18,467 nucleotides of DNA. It comes from Kocuria sp. Lineage in GTDB: Bacteria; Actinomycetota; Actinomycetes; Actinomycetales; Micrococcaceae. The notes under the pieces are model-generated. The model was not told where the DNA came from, searched no databases, and saw nothing but the letters and a program-made list of their open reading frames with translations. Of this stretch, positions 15,172-18,467 are shown in pieces; within the stretch, counting starts at the first letter, position 1, and the number at the start of each line of letters is the position of its first letter. The translations under genes and the position numbers were made by a program. The stretch lies in contig JAKDKI010000010.1 of the NCBI GenBank assembly GCA_030453435.1, positions 1 through 18,467 on the forward strand, in the 5' to 3' direction.

Positions 15172-15211
15172 GCACCGTCACCCGGGGAGCAGATATCTCG
15201 GGCAGCGGTGC
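15172..15211 (+). terminator. Candidate stem-loop terminator after rolD
   Basis: GCACCG (15172-15177) pairs with CGGTGC (15206-15211), and CCCG (15181-15184) pairs with CGGG (15199-15202), with three unpaired bases on each side between them and a 14-nt loop. CTTATCTATG follows, only mildly T-rich. Upstream, CGTCCT (15129-15134) and AGGACG (15145-15150) form a second, weaker hairpin directly after the rolD stop. Confidence 0.4.
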
Positions 15212-15253
15212 TTATCTATGTCACCTTTCCAACCGGAAAGCCCACCCCAATCG

Positions 15254-15265
15254 TGACAATTGTCA
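15254..15265. promoter_or_regulatory. 12-bp perfect palindrome upstream of the small membrane gene
   Basis: TGACAATTGTCA is fully self-complementary and lies 37-48 bp before the ATG at 15302, a position suited to an operator. A 6-4-6 hairpin, CTTTCC-AACC-GGAAAG, lies just upstream at 15225-15240. No binding protein can be named. Confidence 0.35.
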
Positions 15266-15301
15266 GTAGCCCGCCGCTTCCGGTGCTGGCACACTCAAGT
15301 C

Positions 15302-15502
15302 ATGAAACGGCAAACTCTGGCTTTCATCGCTTTGGTCATCACCATCCTTTACGGGGCGGGCTTCGCAGCTTTCGACACCTCTCAGGCCTATGCGGCCTTG
15401 GGCGGGGCCATTGTGGCGATCTCATGGATCGCCGTCGGCGTCTTCGGAAGAGATGATGCCCGCGGCACAAACGACCCTGCCGAACGCCATCCCCGCACAT
15501 AA
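15302..15502 (+). CDS. Small two-helix membrane protein, unknown function
   Basis: A 66-residue protein. MKRQ is followed by a hydrophobic helix (TLAFIALVITILYGAGFAAF), a short polar turn (DTSQAYA), a second helix (ALGGAIVAISWIAVGVFG) and a charged hydrophilic tail rich in Arg, Asp and Pro. The N-terminus is basic, consistent with insertion of a hairpin with both ends in the cytoplasm. I do not recognise a named family. The start at ATG 15302 is favoured because the membrane part begins right after it; there is no strong ribosome site. It stands between the rol operon and the alkylation-repair operon, all on the plus strand, and shows no clear link to either. Confidence 0.65.
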   Translation: MKRQTLAFIALVITILYGAGFAAFDTSQAYAALGGAIVAISWIAVGVFGRDDARGTNDPAERHPRT

Positions 15503-15571
15503 TTCGCATTCCCCCACGGTCATGTCCGAAAAGCGCTAGTCCCGCGTGCGGAGGCGTGGCACTCTGATGAC

Positions 15572-17065
15572 ATGAACTTCCAGGACATGAGCTTCGACCA
15601 GCGGTATCGCGCCGTTCAATCGCGCGATCACCGCTTTGACGGTCTGTTCGTGCTGGGCGTGAAAACCACCGGGATCTACTGCCGCCCCAGTTGCCCGGCG
15701 CGCACTCCCAGGGCCGAGAACGTCCAGTTCTTCCGCGCAAGCGCCGCCGCCCACGCCGCTGGGTTCCGGGCGTGCAAACGGTGCCTACCAGAGGCCGTTC
15801 CCGGCTCCCCCGAATGGAACCTCCGCGGAGACATCGCGGGCCGAGCCATGCGGCTGATCAACGACGGCGTGATCGACCAACACGGCGTCTCTGGGCTCGC
15901 GCAGCAACTCGGCTACTCCACCCGCCACCTCACCCGCATTCTGCGTGAGGAAACGGGAGCCGGACCGCTCGCACTCGCCCGAGCCCACCGCGCCCAGACG
16001 GCCCGGCTCCTCCTCACGCAAACGACCATGCCAATGTCGGACATCGCGTTCTCCGCGGGCTTCAGCAGCATCCGCCAGTTCAACGACACGATCCGCGAGG
16101 TATACGACCTCTCACCGCAGCAGGTGCGAGGGCACGGCCACCGCACTGCCCAGACCGACACCGCCACGGTGGATCTCTCCCTGAGCTACCGAGAGCCCAT
16201 CGACCTTCCGGGCCTGTTCGCTTGGTTCGCGGCGCGCGCCATTCCCGGCGTCGAACTCGCGGACGATTTCTCCTACGCACGCGCCATCAGGCTGCCGGGC
16301 GGACCCGCGTGGTTCAGGATGTACACCTCCCCGGACTCAGCCGGTCACCTCCGCTTGCAAGCTCGAGTCACCGAGATGCAGGACCTCCCCGTCCTCATGT
16401 CTCGCGTCCGTCAGCTGTTCAACCTCGACGCCGATCCGGTCGCCGTGGACACGACCCTCACTTCCCTGCCGGCCGCCCGTCCCCTGATCGCCGCACTGCC
16501 CGGTGTGCGTGTGGCCGGTTGCATGGATCCCCACGAGCTCTTGATCCGCACCATGATCGGCCAGCAAATATCGGTGGCCGCAGCGCGCACGATCCTCACT
16601 CGGATCACCACTGGATTGGGCGATCCCGCCCCCGACTTCGCGCCCGGACTGACCCGCATGTTCCCCACCATGGGCGCCCTTGCGGAACGAGGCAGCTCAG
16701 TCTTGCGCGGCCCCAAAGCCCGCCAGAATGCCGTGCTCAATGCGGCCGAGACCATTGCGAAGGGCGAGCTGAGCTTGGGTTTCGGAGATGACCCCGATGA
16801 GCAGCGCGCGTCACTTCTGGCGCTGAAGGGGGTGGGCCCCTGGACCGCCGACTACGTCCGCATGCGCGTCACCGGCGATCCGGACGTGTTCCTGATTGGC
16901 GACGGCGCTCTGCGCGCCGGAGCCCGCCGGGCCGGTTTGCCCGCGGACAAGGCCGAACTACTCGCCGGGGCTGCCCAAGCCTCACCGTGGCGCAGTTACT
17001 TGACCACGCACCTGTGGAGGGCGCCCACCGTGCCCGCGCAGTCGCAGCAAGGAGACCCCTCATGA
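15572..17065 (+). CDS. alkA: Ada-AraC-AlkA fusion: methylation-sensing DNA-3-methyladenine glycosylase
   Basis: A 497-residue three-part protein. Residues about 8-80 are an Ada zinc domain with C37 and C41 (YCRPSCPAR) and C68 and C71 (FRACKRCLP), spaced as in E. coli Ada, where the first cysteine accepts methyl groups from phosphotriesters. An AraC-type helix-turn-helix follows (about 88-188: LAQQLGYSTRHLTRILREET, DIAFSAGFSSIRQFNDTIRE). The C-terminal 300 residues are an AlkA glycosylase with the helix-hairpin-helix GVGPWTADYVRMR and an aspartate in DVFLIGDGALR that aligns with the catalytic Asp. It would sense methylation damage, activate transcription and excise 3-methyladenine. Mycobacterium tuberculosis has the same alkA-ogt pair. 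The next gene overlaps its stop as ATGA. The start lacks a well-spaced ribosome site. Confidence 0.93.
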   Translation: MNFQDMSFDQRYRAVQSRDHRFDGLFVLGVKTTGIYCRPSCPARTPRAENVQFFRASAAAHAAGFRACKRCLPEAVPGSPEWNLRGDIAGRAMRLINDGVIDQHGVSGLAQQLGYSTRHLTRILREETGAGPLALARAHRAQTARLLLTQTTMPMSDIAFSAGFSSIRQFNDTIREVYDLSPQQVRGHGHRTAQTDTATVDLSLSYREPIDLPGLFAWFAARAIPGVELADDFSYARAIRLPGGPAWFRMYTSPDSAGHLRLQARVTEMQDLPVLMSRVRQLFNLDADPVAVDTTLTSLPAARPLIAALPGVRVAGCMDPHELLIRTMIGQQISVAAARTILTRITTGLGDPAPDFAPGLTRMFPTMGALAERGSSVLRGPKARQNAVLNAAETIAKGELSLGFGDDPDEQRASLLALKGVGPWTADYVRMRVTGDPDVFLIGDGALRAGARRAGLPADKAELLAGAAQASPWRSYLTTHLWRAPTVPAQSQQGDPS

Positions 17066-17556
17066 CCGCCACATTCCAGACCATCGTCACCCCGGACGGA
17101 CCGTTCACGGTCGTCACCAACGGTTCAGGAAAGGTGATCGCCTCCGGGTGGACCTCGTCCGTGGAGGACGCCATTTCACGAGTTCGCGCCGCCCATCGCC
17201 CGGCTGACTTTAAGGAAGGGCCCGTGGAGGCGGCATCGGCTGTGGAGTCCTACTACTCGGGGGATGTTCACGCCATCGAGACTGTGGAGGTCGAGCTGCA
17301 CGGCACGGATGGACAGCTCGCCGGGTGGAAAACGTTACGCGAGATCGAGCCCGGACAGCCCCTGAACTACTCGCAGTTCGCCCGTGCTCTGGGGAGCCCG
17401 TCTGCCGTGCGTGCGGCGGCGTCGATCTGTGCCCGCAATCCCGTAGCCCTGTTCGTTCCATGCCACCGCGTGCTGCGCACGGACGGTTCACTGGGCGGCT
17501 TCGCGTGGGGACTCGACATCAAGCAGAGCCTGCTGGACCGCGAAGCTCGCGCGTGA
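17062..17556 (+). CDS. ogt: Methylated-DNA-protein-cysteine methyltransferase
   Basis: A 164-residue O6-alkylguanine-DNA alkyltransferase that moves the alkyl group from O6-methylguanine to its own cysteine in a suicide reaction. The acceptor is C134 in FVPCHRV. Around it are YSQFARALGSPSAVRAAA (103-120) with the helix-turn-helix and the Arg finger, then GSLGGFAWGLDIKQSLLDRE. Length is usual for Ogt. ATG 17062 is chosen because GGAG lies seven bases upstream; the frame is open further left but only inside the previous gene. It overlaps the alkA stop by 4 bp, so the two are coupled and together supply the methyltransferase half that the upstream Ada fusion lacks. Confidence 0.95.
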   Translation: MTATFQTIVTPDGPFTVVTNGSGKVIASGWTSSVEDAISRVRAAHRPADFKEGPVEAASAVESYYSGDVHAIETVEVELHGTDGQLAGWKTLREIEPGQPLNYSQFARALGSPSAVRAAASICARNPVALFVPCHRVLRTDGSLGGFAWGLDIKQSLLDREARA

Positions 17557-17666
17557 AGCGCCGGGCCGATGCCCTGACGCGCCCGCTCAGCACTCGCGTG
17601 AGGCGCCACCGGCCGCCCCCTGATCCGCCGCACGACCCAGGGCGCTGGGCGGTGGGCGCTGGACAT

Positions 17667-18038
17667 TCAGTCCAGGGGCTTGAGCCGCACGGCGGACCAT
17701 TCCTCGGATATAGCCACGTTGGCGTTGAGCGTCCAGTTCAGCTCGTTCACGCGGGCCCAGATGGTGTCCCGATTGATATCGGAACGGCCGCCTTTGAGGT
17801 AACCGATCCATGCCGCACGAGTACCGCCGAGGTTTTCGAGGTTAGCTTCCAGGAGGTCGTCCAAGTTGGCCCGACTCATGGCGAACAGCACCGCGGCATC
17901 GGCATTGTCGGCGTGCTCAACGACCACGGCATTCTCCGGCAAAGGATCCAGGAGCTCACGGGTTTCCGGGGTGTCCCCGGCCAGGAAGACCGACGAACCG
18001 GGCTTGATCAGCAGCTTTTCCGCGGGAGTCTTAGGCAT
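17667..18038 (-). CDS. DUF3052-like conserved protein
   Basis: A 123-residue soluble protein. TPAEKLLIKPGSSVFLAG (4-21) starts a predicted alpha/beta fold, followed by DAAVLFAMSRANLDDLLE and a WIGYLKGGRSDINRDTIW stretch, ending NVAISEEWSAVRLKPLD. The order KLxIKxG, LFaxSRaxL, aWigYlKG and dExWSalR resembles the actinobacterial DUF3052 family, judged by memory of the pattern. No catalytic motif, signal peptide or membrane helix is seen. ATG 18038 has AGGA seven bases upstream. A 6-5-6 hairpin, CTGGAC and GTCCAG (17659-17675), spans its stop codon. It is convergent with ogt, 110 bp away. Function unknown. Confidence 0.8.
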   Translation of the reverse strand: MPKTPAEKLLIKPGSSVFLAGDTPETRELLDPLPENAVVVEHADNADAAVLFAMSRANLDDLLEANLENLGGTRAAWIGYLKGGRSDINRDTIWARVNELNWTLNANVAISEEWSAVRLKPLD

Positions 18039-18066
18039 GGGTTCATCCTAGAACCGGGGCGCCGGA

Positions 18067-18467
18067 TTAGTCCCCCATCAGAAGTCGAGCCTGTTCGCCC
18101 TGCCGTGCGATGACGCGCTCGAGATCCAGGCCGGGTAGGGCGCCGTCCGCCACGACCCAACGGCCGTCCACCATGACCCGATCCGCGCGGTGAGCCCCGC
18201 AGAGCACCAGGGATGCGACGGGATCGTGAGACCCAGCGAAGCGCAGCTCATCGCGCGTGAACATGGCGAGATCCGCCCTTGCTCCCGGCTCCAGGACGCC
18301 GATGGTGTCCCAGCCCAAAGCCCCAGCGGACCCGCGGGTGGCCCAGTTCAGTGCTCGCGAAACAGGCACGCGGGAAGGGCCGGCGGACAACCGTTGAATG
18401 TTCAGGGCAGCGCGGACTTCCTCGATCATGTTGGACCCGTCATTGGACGCGGATCCGTCCACGCCCA
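18067..18467 (-). CDS. 8-oxoguanine deaminase/AtzB-like amidohydrolase, C-terminal part
   Basis: The C-terminal 130 or so residues of an amidohydrolase whose start lies beyond the right edge. VDGSASNDGSNMIEEVRAAL contains the aspartate that in this superfamily binds the metal or acts as base, and it is the wording typical of 8-oxoguanine deaminase and hydroxydechloroatrazine ethylaminohydrolase enzymes. ALNWATRGSAGALGWDTIGV, then LEPGARADLAMF, HDPVASLVLCG and VMVDGRWVVADG are the standard C-terminal beta-sandwich features. It would deaminate a purine or similar ring in salvage or detoxification. Its stop is 28 bp from the start of the next minus-strand gene (18038), so the two may be one operon. 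Exact substrate is not certain. Confidence 0.85.
   Translation of the reverse strand, partial: GVDGSASNDGSNMIEEVRAALNIQRLSAGPSRVPVSRALNWATRGSAGALGWDTIGVLEPGARADLAMFTRDELRFAGSHDPVASLVLCGAHRADRVMVDGRWVVADGALPGLDLERVIARQGEQARLLMGD

Noticed and set aside
15260..15268. TTGTCAGTA as a RecA-independent DNA-damage promoter element
   Set aside because: It resembles the mycobacterial TTGTCRGTG element, but no TANNNT follows at the expected 8-bp distance, and it lies within the symmetric palindrome.
15550..15554. GGAGG as ribosome site for the Ada-AlkA gene
   Set aside because: It is 17 bases from the ATG and there is no in-frame start closer to it.
17636..17664. Direct repeat GGGCGCTGG near the ogt/DUF3052 junction
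   Set aside because: Two nine-base GC-rich copies in a non-coding gap are likely chance; no further copies were seen.

Overview
The window is high-GC DNA with GTG starts, few canonical Shine-Dalgarno sites and several actinobacterial hallmark families: a TipA-type MerR regulator, an Ada-AlkA fusion followed by ogt as in mycobacteria, and a corynebacterial-type resorcinol operon. It most likely comes from the chromosome of an actinobacterium, probably Micrococcales; the genus cannot be fixed from sequence alone. No tRNA, rRNA, CRISPR array, insertion sequence or phage gene was seen. Every gap longer than 300 bases is covered by at least a candidate gene.

Left part (1-7046, all minus strand). 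The left edge cuts off the start of an MHS-family MFS transporter. To its right, on the same strand, lie a LysR regulator and a choline/carnitine acyltransferase. Next, in transcriptional order, come a TetR regulator (5965-5339), a PLP aminotransferase (5265-4072) and a TipA-like MerR regulator (4030-3188). The TetR gene has a perfect palindromic operator in its promoter, the MerR gene has its own dyad-containing and apparently leaderless promoter, and a strong hairpin ends the unit. A DedA membrane protein and a small, possibly frameshifted membrane ORF end at another hairpin.

Middle part (7123-10622). On the plus strand are a T4 endonuclease V-like pyrimidine dimer glycosylase, then a GT2 glycosyltransferase overlapping a polytopic membrane protein, then a TspO/MBR protein with a basic N-terminal tail. 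A shared hairpin separates these from a convergent zinc-independent quinone-oxidoreductase-type MDR enzyme.

Catabolic part (10719-15126). A TetR regulator (RolR-like) diverges from three tightly coupled genes: FAD hydroxylase, maleylacetate reductase and hydroxyquinol 1,2-dioxygenase. Gene order and families match the resorcinol operon rolR-rolHMD of Corynebacterium glutamicum. Together they would take resorcinol to hydroxyquinol, maleylacetate and 3-oxoadipate. The divergent promoter region holds a perfect 15-bp palindrome inside a tandem 18-bp repeat, the best operator candidate in the window.

Right part (15302-18467). A small two-helix membrane protein precedes a two-gene alkylation-repair operon (Ada-AraC-AlkA fusion and ogt). 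Convergent to it are a DUF3052-like protein and the C-terminal end of an 8-oxoguanine deaminase/AtzB-like amidohydrolase that runs off the window.

No wholly new system is evident. The most interesting items are the rol operator architecture, the TetR-aminotransferase-TipA trio with two predicted operators, the bacterial carnitine acyltransferase locus and the frameshift candidate near 6270.
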